DNA of 64,000 bases from the NCBI GenBank assembly GCA_910588845.1, contig CAJURU010000009.1:1-64000 (forward strand). Reading direction: 5' to 3'. Positions 1 to 7,877 of the stretch are shown here, one piece after another (position 1 is the first letter of the stretch; each line of letters starts with the position of its first letter). Both the position numbers and the translations under genes were made by a program. Source of the DNA: an uncultured Lachnospiraceae bacterium. Lineage in GTDB: Bacteria > Bacillota > Clostridia > Lachnospirales > Lachnospiraceae. The notes below the pieces were generated by a model. It was not told where the DNA came from, searched no databases, and worked only from the letters and a program-made list of their open reading frames with translations.

Positions 1-74
1 TCGATGCGACAGGATTTGAACCTGCGACCTCTGCGTCCCGAACGCAGCGCTCTACCAAGCTGAGCCACGCATCG
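1..74 (-). tRNA. tRNA-Pro (anticodon CGG)
   Basis: On the minus strand the segment folds as a full cloverleaf. The 7-bp acceptor stem CGATGCG/CGCATCG is followed by discriminator A. The anticodon stem CTGCG/CGCAG encloses the loop TTCGGGA, giving anticodon CGG, which reads the proline codon CCG. The T arm holds GGTTCAAATCC. The 3' CCA is not encoded within the window. Confidence 0.96.
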
Positions 75-118
75 ACATCACTATGGCATAATAACATATA
101 TTTTTTACTTTGTCAACA

Positions 119-1456
119 TTATTCTTTTTCTTCCATCACACTCATATAAGCTGGACGGATAATCTTACTCGTTCCAATCAATTCCTCCATGCGATGCGCA
201 CTCCAACCGACTATACGGGCAATCGCGAAGATAGCGGTATACAGCTCCATGGGAATTCCCATCATCTCATACACAAATCCGCTGTAAAAATCTACGTTAG
301 GACTTACGCCCTTGAAAATCTTGCGCTCCCCGGCAATCAGCTTGGGCGCTAATTTCTCTATTGTATTGTACAACAGCATATCATCCTCACGCTCTTTGGC
401 AACTGCAAGCCGCTCCACATACCCCTTAAATACACGTTCCCTGGGGTCGGAAAGGGAATAGACCGCATGACCCATACCGTATATCAGGCCCTTATGGTCG
501 AACGCCTCCCCAGCAAGAATTTTTGCAAGATATGCTTCAATCTCCTCCTCATCATGGACATCCTTGATGTTTTCCTTGATGTTCGCCATCATTTCCATTA
601 CCTTAACATTTGCGCCGCCATGTTTCGGCCCTTTGAGGGAGGACATAGCCGCTGCAACTGTAGAATAAGTATCAGAACCGGAAGACGTTACTACTCTGGT
701 TGTAAATGTAGAATTGTTTCCGCCGCCATGCTCCATATGCAAAATTAACGCCACATCCAGCACTTTTGCCTCCAGACGACTGTAATGCTTATTCGGACGC
801 AGCATCATCAGAAGATTTTCTGCTGTCGAAAGTCCTGGCTCTGGCCTGTGTATATACATGCTGTCATCATTTTCATAATGGTTATATGCATGATAGCCAT
901 ACACAGCAAGCATCGGAAAAATACTAATCAGCTCCATACACTGCCTGAGGCTGTTCGTAACAATTTGCGGAGAATTTAGCTGGCTGTCATAAGAGCCCAG
1001 GGTAAGGATGCTCCTTGTCATGGAATTCATGATATCCTTTGTGGGCGCTTTCATGATAACGTCCCGGGTAAAGTTGGTCGGAAGCGTCCGGCTCTGCGCC
1101 ATAATCTTGCAAAAATCTTTCAATTCCTCTGCGCTTGGCATCTCGCCAAAAAGCAACAGATACGCTATACGCTCAAAACCATAACCATTGTCCCCTATAC
1201 AATTTACCAGATTTTGCACATTGTAACCGCGATACCAAAGCTCACCATCACAAGGAGACTGCACTCCATCTACATTTTTAAACGATACAATTTTAGAAAT
1301 ATTTGTCAGCCCGGTAAGGACGCCTTTTCCGTTCATGTCGCGCAAGCCGCGGTTTACCCCATACTCTTCAAACAATTTATCTGAAATGCTGTCATTCTTC
1401 CGGCAAATTGCTTCCTGTTTCATGGCATAATTCATTAATTCATCTTCATTTCGCAT
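119..1456 (-). CDS. gltA: Citrate synthase
   Basis: The 445-residue product is a citrate/2-methylcitrate synthase that condenses acetyl-CoA with oxaloacetate in the cytoplasm. The three catalytic positions are visible: His279 in GPKHGGAN, His330 in GMGHAVYS and Asp389 in SPNVDFYSG. The length is normal for the family, with a somewhat long N-terminus as in clostridial forms. The ATG has a GGAGG site 6-7 nt upstream. It starts 3 nt after the stop of the MarR-type gene at 1460-1924, so the two are almost surely co-transcribed. In an anaerobe its likely role is the oxidative branch to 2-oxoglutarate and glutamate, which is an inference. Confidence 0.96.
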   Translation of the reverse strand: MRNEDELMNYAMKQEAICRKNDSISDKLFEEYGVNRGLRDMNGKGVLTGLTNISKIVSFKNVDGVQSPCDGELWYRGYNVQNLVNCIGDNGYGFERIAYLLLFGEMPSAEELKDFCKIMAQSRTLPTNFTRDVIMKAPTKDIMNSMTRSILTLGSYDSQLNSPQIVTNSLRQCMELISIFPMLAVYGYHAYNHYENDDSMYIHRPEPGLSTAENLLMMLRPNKHYSRLEAKVLDVALILHMEHGGGNNSTFTTRVVTSSGSDTYSTVAAAMSSLKGPKHGGANVKVMEMMANIKENIKDVHDEEEIEAYLAKILAGEAFDHKGLIYGMGHAVYSLSDPRERVFKGYVERLAVAKEREDDMLLYNTIEKLAPKLIAGERKIFKGVSPNVDFYSGFVYEMMGIPMELYTAIFAIARIVGWSAHRMEELIGTSKIIRPAYMSVMEEKE

Positions 1457-1459
1457 ACA

Positions 1460-1924
1460 TTACCTCCTAACTTCTTTGCACCGAACCTGCTGTTCAAGCG
1501 CTTCTTTAATGTTTTCATTAACTTTCCTGGACACCTTGAGCAAAACATCCTGCTCCTCTGGCGTAACGCCTTTCAGAATAATATTATACATCTGCTTGCG
1601 GAGCGCGGTAATCTCCTCAACTACCTTCACCGCTTTATCGGTGAGCATAATATGCATACATCTCCTGTCATCTTGATCCTGAACAGAATAAATAAGCTGC
1701 TGGTTCTCCATCCTGCCAATCGACTGAGAAATATGCCCTTTATTAAACAAATTGAGTCCACTGATATCCTTTGGCGTATTATGTTCTCCAGATTTGAAGA
1801 GAAAATATAAAATATCAATATCGACTTTTCTGAGATCGTATTCCTGACGCAAAGTTTCAATCCTTCGGTTATACAACTTTTGGAACTGCGTACCCTGCAA
1901 AAGACCTTCCAACATCCAGTCCAT
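1460..1924 (-). CDS. MarR-family transcriptional regulator
   Basis: A 154-residue winged-helix protein. The central part (LFNKGHISQSIGRMENQQLI) matches the MarR recognition helix, and it is followed by the wing DQDDRRCMHIMLTDKA and a C-terminal dimerisation helix. A longer reading frame runs up to 2146, but the start at 1924 is preferred: GGGGTGG lies just upstream, and a TTGACT-17-TATATT promoter at 1955-1983 would start transcription about 25 nt before it, inside the longer frame. The gene is cotranscribed with citrate synthase and probably controls it. The ligand is unknown. Confidence 0.85.
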   Translation of the reverse strand: MDWMLEGLLQGTQFQKLYNRRIETLRQEYDLRKVDIDILYFLFKSGEHNTPKDISGLNLFNKGHISQSIGRMENQQLIYSVQDQDDRRCMHIMLTDKAVKVVEEITALRKQMYNIILKGVTPEEQDVLLKVSRKVNENIKEALEQQVRCKEVRR

Positions 1925-1954
1925 CGGTTCCACCCCATAGTTTAATTTTAAACC

Positions 1955-1983
1955 AATATACCACTTATTAACGCAAAAGTCAA
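1955..1983 (-). promoter_or_regulatory. Sigma-A-type promoter of the MarR-citrate synthase operon
   Basis: Read on the minus strand, TTGACT (1978-1983), a 17-bp spacer and TATATT (1955-1960). The predicted transcript starts near 1948, about 24 nt ahead of the ATG at 1924. Confidence 0.7.
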
Positions 1984-1987
1984 TAAC

Positions 1988-2034
1988 CCTGCCATTAGGC
2001 GCACAGAAAGCACCTGCCATCAGGCACACAGAAA
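1988..2034. repeat. Tandem 22-bp repeat upstream of the MarR promoter
   Basis: Two copies of the 22-mer at 1988-2009 and 2013-2034 differ at two positions and are spaced 25 bp apart. Each contains GCCATTAGGC or GCCATCAGGC, which has inverted GCC/GGC ends. They end 5 bp before the -35 hexamer, the expected place for an activator site or a MarR operator. Confidence 0.6.
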
Positions 2035-2139
2035 CCAACATCATATGGTAATAACATAGTTTCCTATTATCAAACATGGAAATTAAACTTCTTAACATTT
2101 CCCGTGCTGCCCCACATATACATAGGTAAAATTTATTTA

Positions 2140-2168
2140 TTGACAAATTCCTTGTTTGTTTTTATACT
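2140..2168 (+). promoter_or_regulatory. Promoter of the HD-GYP gene
   Basis: TTGACA (2140-2145), a 17-bp spacer and TATACT (2163-2168). It gives a 5' leader of about 100 nt before the start at 2275. The leader is AT-rich and shows no recognisable riboswitch core. Confidence 0.75.
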
Positions 2169-2274
2169 TAATATCGAGAGTTTATACTATTTTCCATATT
2201 TTTAGTGATTGAGCTTTAAATACCCAATGCAAATATAAGTTACAAAATTTATATCCAACACAGGGAGAATGAAG

Positions 2275-3528
2275 ATGAAAAATTTACCAATCAGAGATTT
2301 AGAGCCAGGAATGATTGTTGCAGAAGCAATTTATACCAGCCGCGGACAATTAGTTATGGAAGAGGAGACGGTACTCACCGCAGAACTGATTTCCCGCCTT
2401 TCTTTTTACAGTATTTATAATGTAACCATCAAGGACGCCGGCGCAGCGCAAGCAGGTGTTCAAACTTCCCAGGAAAACGAGAATGCGGAAGTTGAACACG
2501 CACCCTTCACAGATGGTTCACAGGAGGATAACACAGCGTCACAGACAGCCTCTCAACAGACCTCTCCCGAGCAGCAGAGCAGCGCGTTGCAGGCGGCCCT
2601 CAATCAGAAATTACAGTCCGGCGCCCTTAACAGCCTGACTTCCAATGCTTTCTATTCTCAGAAAGTAAAATCACAGCCAGAATTTTTAGAATTCCAAGTT
2701 ACATATAACAAAGAAATAAACTCCATCAAGGAAATTTTTGACGCTGTCATCAAAACGCCGGAAGCCCCTCTTGATTTTCGTCAGATTTTAAATGATTTTA
2801 CGGAGTTGATCGCTTCATGCAGGACAACTGTAGCCTTATTTGACAAGCTGCACAATATGCGTCAGGACGACGACAGCGTATACGCGCACTGCCTGAATGT
2901 CGCGCTGATTTCCAGAATGATGGGAAAATGGCTGAAACTTGACGACAAAGAACGCGATATTTTAACATTATGCGGATTGTTTCATGATATCGGTAAAATT
3001 TCCATACCGGATGAAATCCTCAACAAACCTGATAAATATACAGACGAAGAATTTGCACTGATTCAACAGCATCCGCTGTTCAGCTACAAGTTATTGAAAC
3101 ACCAGCCAATAGATGAAAGAATTAAAAAAGCCGCCTTACAGCACCATGAACGCTGGGACGGTTCCGGTTACCCACAGAAAATCGAGGGGGAAGCCATAGA
3201 TGATTTCGCAGCGATCGTCGCAATCGCGGACGTCTATGACGCAACCACCGCTGCACGTTCCTACCGTCCGCCGCTGTGCCCGTTCCAGGCAATCAGCATG
3301 TTTGAGAAGGATGGCCTGTCAAAGTACCATCCAAAATATATACTGACCTTCTTAAACAGAATTGCCACCACTTACCAGCACAACCGTATCCTTCTAAACA
3401 ACGGACAGAGCGCAAATATCGTTATGATTAACTCCAAGCATCTGACCAGGCCCATGATTCAGATGAATGATGGTTCCGTCATCGACATGTTGGATAATCC
3501 AGATTTAGAAATCACGAAAATCATCTGA
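2275..3528 (+). CDS. HD-GYP domain protein (putative c-di-GMP phosphodiesterase)
   Basis: A 417-residue cytoplasmic protein. The N-terminus (about 1-55, beginning LPIRDLEPGMIVAEAI) is the small beta domain often placed before HD-GYP domains. A Gln/Ser-rich linker covers about 60-120. The HD-GYP domain follows with FHDIGKISIPDEILNKP and HHERWDGSGYP, so both the metal-binding HD pair and the GYP motif are intact; this predicts hydrolysis of cyclic di-GMP. AGGGAG at 2262-2267 lies 7 nt before the ATG at 2275, which is therefore chosen over the ATG at 2269. The gene is monocistronic with its own promoter and terminator. Confidence 0.9.
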   Translation: MKNLPIRDLEPGMIVAEAIYTSRGQLVMEEETVLTAELISRLSFYSIYNVTIKDAGAAQAGVQTSQENENAEVEHAPFTDGSQEDNTASQTASQQTSPEQQSSALQAALNQKLQSGALNSLTSNAFYSQKVKSQPEFLEFQVTYNKEINSIKEIFDAVIKTPEAPLDFRQILNDFTELIASCRTTVALFDKLHNMRQDDDSVYAHCLNVALISRMMGKWLKLDDKERDILTLCGLFHDIGKISIPDEILNKPDKYTDEEFALIQQHPLFSYKLLKHQPIDERIKKAALQHHERWDGSGYPQKIEGEAIDDFAAIVAIADVYDATTAARSYRPPLCPFQAISMFEKDGLSKYHPKYILTFLNRIATTYQHNRILLNNGQSANIVMINSKHLTRPMIQMNDGSVIDMLDNPDLEITKII

Positions 3529-3554
3529 CATACAGTTCAGCACCCCAAAAAAGG

Positions 3555-3603
3555 GAAAGCCAGAATTATCAAATTTATTTGATAAAGTCTGGCTTTTTAT
3601 TTT
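3555..3603 (+). terminator. Rho-independent terminator, probably bidirectional
   Basis: The arms AAAGCCAGA and TCTGGCTTT flank an inner ATTATCAAA/TTTGATAA pairing and are followed by TTTTTATTTTTAT. An A-run upstream gives a T-run on the other strand, so it may also stop transcripts coming from the beta-glucuronidase side. Confidence 0.85.
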
Positions 3604-3606
3604 TAT

Positions 3607-3705
3607 GAGGGTGGTAACCACCCTCAGCCGCAGACGTTAGAGAGGCGACAGGCAGCTCTGCTTTTGGGCTGCGGCTTGGGGACTGAGCTGTCGGCCCTGA
3701 CGTCT
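3607..3705. repeat. Compact structured intergenic element of unknown function
   Basis: A 9-1-9 palindrome (GAGGGTGGT A ACCACCCTC, 3607-3625) is followed by interleaved inverted pairs: GCCGCAG (3627) with CTGCGGC (3669), AGACGT (3632) with ACGTCT (3700), and CGACAG (3646) with CTGTCG (3688). The region is GC-rich compared with nearby intergenic DNA and has no convincing ORF. It may be a REP-like dispersed element or a structured RNA end. Confidence 0.5.
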
Positions 3706-3723
3706 ATCCCCCCTAACTCGCTA

Positions 3724-5550
3724 TTACTTTTTATAGTCAAAATCCGGTATTTCCTGCCAGCGCTCCCGGAAATAATGCGCTGCCAGCTTAGGTTTGCGGT
3801 CTCTGGTAAAGATACCTTTCTTATTTCCCTGCACGCGCAGCAAGCTCTGACTGGTGGCAAAATCGGCAAAATTCCAGGCCTGTTCTCCGATCACAATACT
3901 GTAGTCGTCAAACACACCGTTATTCATCTTGTAAAAGTCTACCTGATATTCCTCCGTATACATAACCGGGGTGGCGTCGTGGAAGCCCATCACAGTATCC
4001 GCACCATACTCCGTAAAGATGACAGGCTTTCCAACCGTCTGCCAATATTCCAGTTCCTTGCGCAGCGCAGCCTCCGGTGCTTCCAAATCCGGTCCCCCGA
4101 AATACCAGCCATAATAACGGTTGAGACAAATAACGTCGCTCAACTTCGCCGAACAATCCTTCTGTGGTTCCGCCATCTGCACGCTCACCAGCGTACAGGG
4201 GCGTTTCTGCAAATCAAGCTCCCGCGCCAAATCATACAAGGGCTGAAAATATTCATACGCTCCCTCGGCAGCGGAATCCGGCTCATTGGCAATACTCCAC
4301 ATCACCACGCAGGCATAATTCTTATCACGCAAAATTAAATCCCGCACAACCTCCTTGTGATGTTCCAGCGTCTTCACGCCATGTTCCGGGTCAAACGTTC
4401 CCACTTTCTGTCCACCGAAATTCGCTCCGCCGCCAAACTGTAAATTCACGCCTACCGCCGTCGTCTCATCAATGACAACAATCCCCTCACGGTCGCACAG
4501 ACGCATCATCTCTTCACTGTAAGGATAATGGCTGGTACGCAGGCTGTTCGCCCCCTGCCATTTCATCAGGGAAATATCCTTGGTATTCATGGGCAGATGA
4601 ATGCCCCTGCCATTGGGAAACGTGTCTTCATGTTTGCCATAACCTTTAAAATAGAACGGCCTCCCATTGATGAGAAACTTCGTTCCCTCCACGCATACGG
4701 TGCGCACGCCATAGGGCAGCGTGTACTCGTCTTGCCCATACTTGACTTTGACTTCATACAGATAGGCGTTCAATGGCTGCCAGAGATGGACGTTGTCAAT
4801 ATGAAGCACACCGGCTTCTTTGTTGCTCTCCGCCACCTTCACGCCTTTCTCATCAAAGACTTCCACCTTACACTCCAAGTCCTCATTGGCTGAATGCTCC
4901 ACCTCTGTCTGAATGCGATAAGAAATATCGGCATTGGCCCCATCCACCTGAGACACCAAAGTGATATCTTCAATATAAGATTTGGGCGTCGTATAAATTC
5001 GGATAGGCCTTGTAATCCCACAGTAGTTAAAAAAGTCGAAATTAGGATGGTTCTGAGGTTTGGAATCCGCACTTTCTGCCATGCCTCCCATAAGGCCGCC
5101 TAACATATCGGCTTTTCCGCCTACCGGAAGCGTCGTGTAATCAATCACATTATCCACAGCAACGGTTAGAAGGTGTTCCCCTTCCGTCATCAAATCTGCA
5201 ATTTCCGTCTCAAACGGCAGAAAACCGCCCTTATGCTCACAGAGCAGCTTGCCATCCAGATAAATTTTCGCATGATGCGTCACTGCGTCGCACCGCAATA
5301 CTACACGCTCCCCGACAACCGCCTGCGGCAAAGAAATTTTGCGCTGATAAAATACCCAGCCGTAATGGTCCCGAAAATCAATCCCCTCCTTCAAATCATT
5401 GTAGGAAGCCGGAACCGGCATTGTCATGGCATTTTCCAGAGGCTTTTCCTGCCATTTTTCCTCAAATCCCCTGCCATTGTCGAGTTTAAAATCCCATACG
5501 CCGCTTAAATCGCAAAGAAAGCGGGATGGTGTCAGAATCGGATATAACAT
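3724..5550 (-). CDS. uidA: Beta-glucuronidase (GH2)
   Basis: The 608-residue product matches beta-glucuronidase from end to end, beginning MLYPILTPSRF. It has a jelly-roll domain, an Ig-like domain and a TIM barrel. The acid/base Glu423 lies in SIANEPDS, the nucleophile Glu514 in FTEYGAD, and the glucuronate-recognising Asn-Lys motif in GNKKG (576-580). A glycine-rich active-site loop lies at about 370-390. There is no signal peptide, so the enzyme is cytoplasmic and would need glucuronide uptake. AGGAGG lies 7 nt before the ATG at 5550. No transporter or uid regulator is adjacent. Two TGTGCG-type palindromes flank the promoter. Confidence 0.95.
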   Translation of the reverse strand: MLYPILTPSRFLCDLSGVWDFKLDNGRGFEEKWQEKPLENAMTMPVPASYNDLKEGIDFRDHYGWVFYQRKISLPQAVVGERVVLRCDAVTHHAKIYLDGKLLCEHKGGFLPFETEIADLMTEGEHLLTVAVDNVIDYTTLPVGGKADMLGGLMGGMAESADSKPQNHPNFDFFNYCGITRPIRIYTTPKSYIEDITLVSQVDGANADISYRIQTEVEHSANEDLECKVEVFDEKGVKVAESNKEAGVLHIDNVHLWQPLNAYLYEVKVKYGQDEYTLPYGVRTVCVEGTKFLINGRPFYFKGYGKHEDTFPNGRGIHLPMNTKDISLMKWQGANSLRTSHYPYSEEMMRLCDREGIVVIDETTAVGVNLQFGGGANFGGQKVGTFDPEHGVKTLEHHKEVVRDLILRDKNYACVVMWSIANEPDSAAEGAYEYFQPLYDLARELDLQKRPCTLVSVQMAEPQKDCSAKLSDVICLNRYYGWYFGGPDLEAPEAALRKELEYWQTVGKPVIFTEYGADTVMGFHDATPVMYTEEYQVDFYKMNNGVFDDYSIVIGEQAWNFADFATSQSLLRVQGNKKGIFTRDRKPKLAAHYFRERWQEIPDFDYKK

Positions 5551-5564
5551 GCTATGTCCTCCTT

Positions 5565-5581
5565 CGCACAAACGATGTGCG
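5565..5581. promoter_or_regulatory. Inverted repeat in the uidA leader (candidate operator)
   Basis: CGCACA-AACGA-TGTGCG lies between the predicted -10 and the start codon of the beta-glucuronidase gene. It uses the same TGTGCG half-site as the palindrome at 5653-5664. Confidence 0.5.
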
Positions 5582-5620
5582 TTTTCTTATTACCATTCCC
5601 GCTAAATTTATTTTTATGCA

Positions 5621-5664
5621 ATTATAAGGTGCAAATTGATATCATATGCCAGATGTGCGCACAT
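5621..5664 (-). promoter_or_regulatory. uidA promoter -10 with upstream palindromic operator
   Basis: TATAAT is read on the minus strand at 5621-5626. No good -35 hexamer is found at 16-18 bp. The perfect 12-bp palindrome ATGTGCGCACAT sits at 5653-5664, centred about 45 bp upstream of the expected start, a typical activator distance. The central CG also recalls LacI-family operators. Confidence 0.55.
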
Positions 5665-5710
5665 GTATTTCACTTACTTATAACGATTTAAGCTGCCTTG
5701 TACAAAAGCA

Positions 5711-7003
5711 TCATCCCGCCTTAAACTGGAACTTTTGAATTTCTTTCTCTGAATTGACTTTCTGAATCTGCGCCCCCAGGCCTTCCAGTTTGCGGTCGAA
5801 ATTCTCATAACCTCTCTGGATGTAGTGGATATCGTCCACAATCGTAACTCCCTCTGCGGAAAGCCCTGCAATCACAAGAGCTGCTCCTGCACGCAAATCC
5901 GGCGCGCTGACTCTGGCCCCTGTATAACCCTTAACGCCGCTGATAATCGCGATATTGCTCTCTACTTTAATATCCGCGCCCATACGGGTCAGCTCATCCA
6001 CATATTTAAAACGGTTCTCAAAAATGCTCTCCGTCACCGTACTTGTTCCCTGGGCAACCCCCAGCACAACCGTCATCTGAGGCTGCATATCTGTCGGAAA
6101 TCCCGGATAAGGCAGCGTAGTTACCTGCGTATGGCGCAACGGTTTCGACGCCACGACACGCACTGCGTCGTCAAACTCCTCCACCTCACAGCCTGCCTCT
6201 AACAATTTCGCCGTAGTAGCTTCCAAATGCTTGGGGATGACATTCTTAACTGTCACATCTCCCTTGGTCGCCGCTGCCGCAAACATAAAGGTGCCCGCCT
6301 CAATCTGGTCGGGAATTACCGAGTATTCCGTCTTGTGAAGCTTCTCCACGCCGACAATACGGATTACGTCTGTCCCGGCTCCGCGGATATTGGCGCCCAT
6401 ACTGTTGAGAAAATTCGCCACATCTACAACGTGGGGCTCCTTAGCCGAATTCTCGATCGTCGTCTTACCTTCCGCCAAAGCTGCCGCCATCATGATATTG
6501 ATCGTGGCGCCCACTGAAACCTTATCCAGATAAATATGTCCTCCGATCAGCCGATTTGCTTCCGCTGCCACGGCGCCATTGCGGATTTCCACATGCGCCC
6601 CCAGCGCACGAAATCCCTTGATATGCAAATCCATGGGGCGGCTTCCGATATTACAGCCCCCCGGCAATGTCACCTCCGCGCGTTTGTATTTGCCGAGCAG
6701 CGAACCAAGCAAATAATAAGACGCCCGAATTTTCTTCATGGATTCATAGTCGACCGGGATATCCTTCACAAAAGAGCCGTTAATCTTCACGGTGTGCGCA
6801 TCTATCCGTTCAATCTTTGCTCCAATATCGGTCATAGCCTGAAGCAAAGCATTGATATCACGTACATCAGGCAAGTTATCTATCGTTACGGTTTCATCCG
6901 TCATAATCGCCGCCGCCAAAATTGCCAGCGCCGCATTTTTCGCGCCGCTGATTTCCACTTCGCCGACCAGCGGATTACCGCCTTTAATCACATACTGTTC
7001 CAT
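5711..7003 (-). CDS. murA: UDP-N-acetylglucosamine 1-carboxyvinyltransferase
   Basis: The 430-residue MurA catalyses the first committed step of peptidoglycan synthesis, transfer of enolpyruvate from PEP to UDP-GlcNAc. The catalytic cysteine is Cys117 in LPGGCNIGSRPMDLH, so a fosfomycin-sensitive type is predicted. The N-terminal SGAKNAAL and the active-site segment PYPGFPTDMQPQ are present. The length is normal. GAGGTG lies 4 nt before the ATG. The gene stands alone, with a strong promoter at 7040-7069 and a second possible one at 7159-7186. Confidence 0.97.
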   Translation of the reverse strand: MEQYVIKGGNPLVGEVEISGAKNAALAILAAAIMTDETVTIDNLPDVRDINALLQAMTDIGAKIERIDAHTVKINGSFVKDIPVDYESMKKIRASYYLLGSLLGKYKRAEVTLPGGCNIGSRPMDLHIKGFRALGAHVEIRNGAVAAEANRLIGGHIYLDKVSVGATINIMMAAALAEGKTTIENSAKEPHVVDVANFLNSMGANIRGAGTDVIRIVGVEKLHKTEYSVIPDQIEAGTFMFAAAATKGDVTVKNVIPKHLEATTAKLLEAGCEVEEFDDAVRVVASKPLRHTQVTTLPYPGFPTDMQPQMTVVLGVAQGTSTVTESIFENRFKYVDELTRMGADIKVESNIAIISGVKGYTGARVSAPDLRAGAALVIAGLSAEGVTIVDDIHYIQRGYENFDRKLEGLGAQIQKVNSEKEIQKFQFKAG

Positions 7004-7039
7004 TTTGCACCTCTATGCTCTGTTTTCGTACAAGAAGTA

Positions 7040-7069
7040 ATTATAATGATATATCCTATGTTTTGTCAA
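7040..7069 (-). promoter_or_regulatory. murA promoter, proximal
   Basis: On the minus strand TTGACA (7064-7069), an 18-bp spacer and TATAAT (7040-7045). An inverted repeat TTGTCA-N6-TGACAA (7063-7080) overlaps the -35 hexamer. Confidence 0.75.
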
Positions 7070-7158
7070 GTTTCTGACAAATCCTGAATCTTTCCATGTT
7101 TTATCACACATTTTCAGCATAACGCCCAAATGGCCTCTGACAAAACAACTTAAATATC

Positions 7159-7186
7159 ATTATAACACACTTTATCAATTTGTAAA
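7159..7186 (-). promoter_or_regulatory. Possible distal murA promoter
   Basis: On the minus strand TTTACA (7181-7186), a 16-bp spacer and TATAAT (7159-7164), facing murA about 150 bp upstream of its start codon. No supported gene lies between it and murA. Confidence 0.5.
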
Positions 7187-7327
7187 TCTGTTAGCTTATT
7201 TTATGCCAAATCACAATTTCTGTGCCTGACCACTATCAATCGCTGTAATTTTCCTCCAAAATAGACGAATCTTTGTCACGCCTATCCTATATCTTAGCAT
7301 ACTTAACCTGGGATTCCTATAATATTT
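7187..7327. other. AT-rich intergenic remainder
   Basis: This is the rest of the 324-base gap between murA and the PrcB-like gene. I see no ORF with a usable ribosome site, no terminator hairpin and no structured RNA in it. Confidence 0.5.
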
Positions 7328-7753
7328 CTACTGAAATACAACATTTTTTTCCGAATATTTCGTCTTAATCACTAAATAGGGATATGATTTGGCCTCGTTT
7401 ACCTGTTCCCCCTTAGACGGCCCGATCAAAGTCGTGTCAAAATAAACGGCATTCTGCGTGAGATAACACTGATTGACAGAAATACTGTAGCCGCCTGTCT
7501 GTTGTACGCCGTATCCCACAGCTATGTACAGACTTTCCTCGTCCGTATACGTCAACTTGAACATCTGCTCCTTTTTTTCTTCTATGACGGCGAGAAACTC
7601 CTGCGGTATCTCTTTCTCCTCCAGAATTGTATAAGTGAGGTCTTCGAGCTTCTTCTCATCTGTTTTTTCCAGACCGCATCCACCAAAAATCCCCAACATC
7701 AAAATAACCGCCAAAACAATCCACTTTCCCCTTGTGATAATTCCTCTTTTCAT
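7328..7753 (-). CDS. PrcB-like C-terminal domain lipoprotein
   Basis: A 141-residue secreted protein. It opens with MKRGIITRGKW, then a hydrophobic segment ending IFGGCG, which resembles a lipobox, so a membrane-anchored lipoprotein is likely. The second half (VQQTGGYSISVNQCYL to SYPYLVIKTKY) resembles the PrcB C-terminal domain, named after a protease-complex subunit. AGGAG lies 6 nt before the ATG at 7753, which is preferred over a start at 7789. The function is not known; it could be a folding or protease-accessory protein. It diverges from plsC. Confidence 0.7.
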   Translation of the reverse strand: MKRGIITRGKWIVLAVILMLGIFGGCGLEKTDEKKLEDLTYTILEEKEIPQEFLAVIEEKKEQMFKLTYTDEESLYIAVGYGVQQTGGYSISVNQCYLTQNAVYFDTTLIGPSKGEQVNEAKSYPYLVIKTKYSEKNVVFQ

Positions 7754-7818
7754 GAATAACTCCTTTGCCTGCTGATACGTTCTCTCCATATTTTATAGGC
7801 GTAATCCAATATTTATGA

Positions 7819-7847
7819 TTGTATTTTCCCAAATACCTATGTATAAT
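7819..7847 (+). promoter_or_regulatory. plsC promoter
   Basis: TTGTAT (7819-7824), a 17-bp spacer and TATAAT (7842-7847), about 25 nt before the plsC start. Confidence 0.7.
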
Positions 7848-7877
7848 GTAGGCAAACGCTAAAAAGAGGTAAAAGAC

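Noticed and set aside
1925..2146. N-terminal extension of the MarR-type gene to 2146
   Set aside because: The promoter at 1955-1983 lies inside the extension, no ribosome site supports it, and the extra residues are not MarR-like.
2169..2274. Possible c-di-GMP riboswitch in the HD-GYP leader
   Set aside because: The leader is about 100 nt but AT-rich, and none of the conserved GEMM-type core sequences can be found.
3724..5550. Plus-strand open frames inside the beta-glucuronidase gene
   Set aside because: They are shadows of a well-conserved gene and lack ribosome sites; the same holds for frames opposite murA, murF, ddl, the giant lyase and the SNF2 gene.
7080..7140. Short ORF of about 35 codons on the minus strand before murA
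   Set aside because: It has no Shine-Dalgarno site, runs through the proximal murA promoter and has no recognisable similarity.
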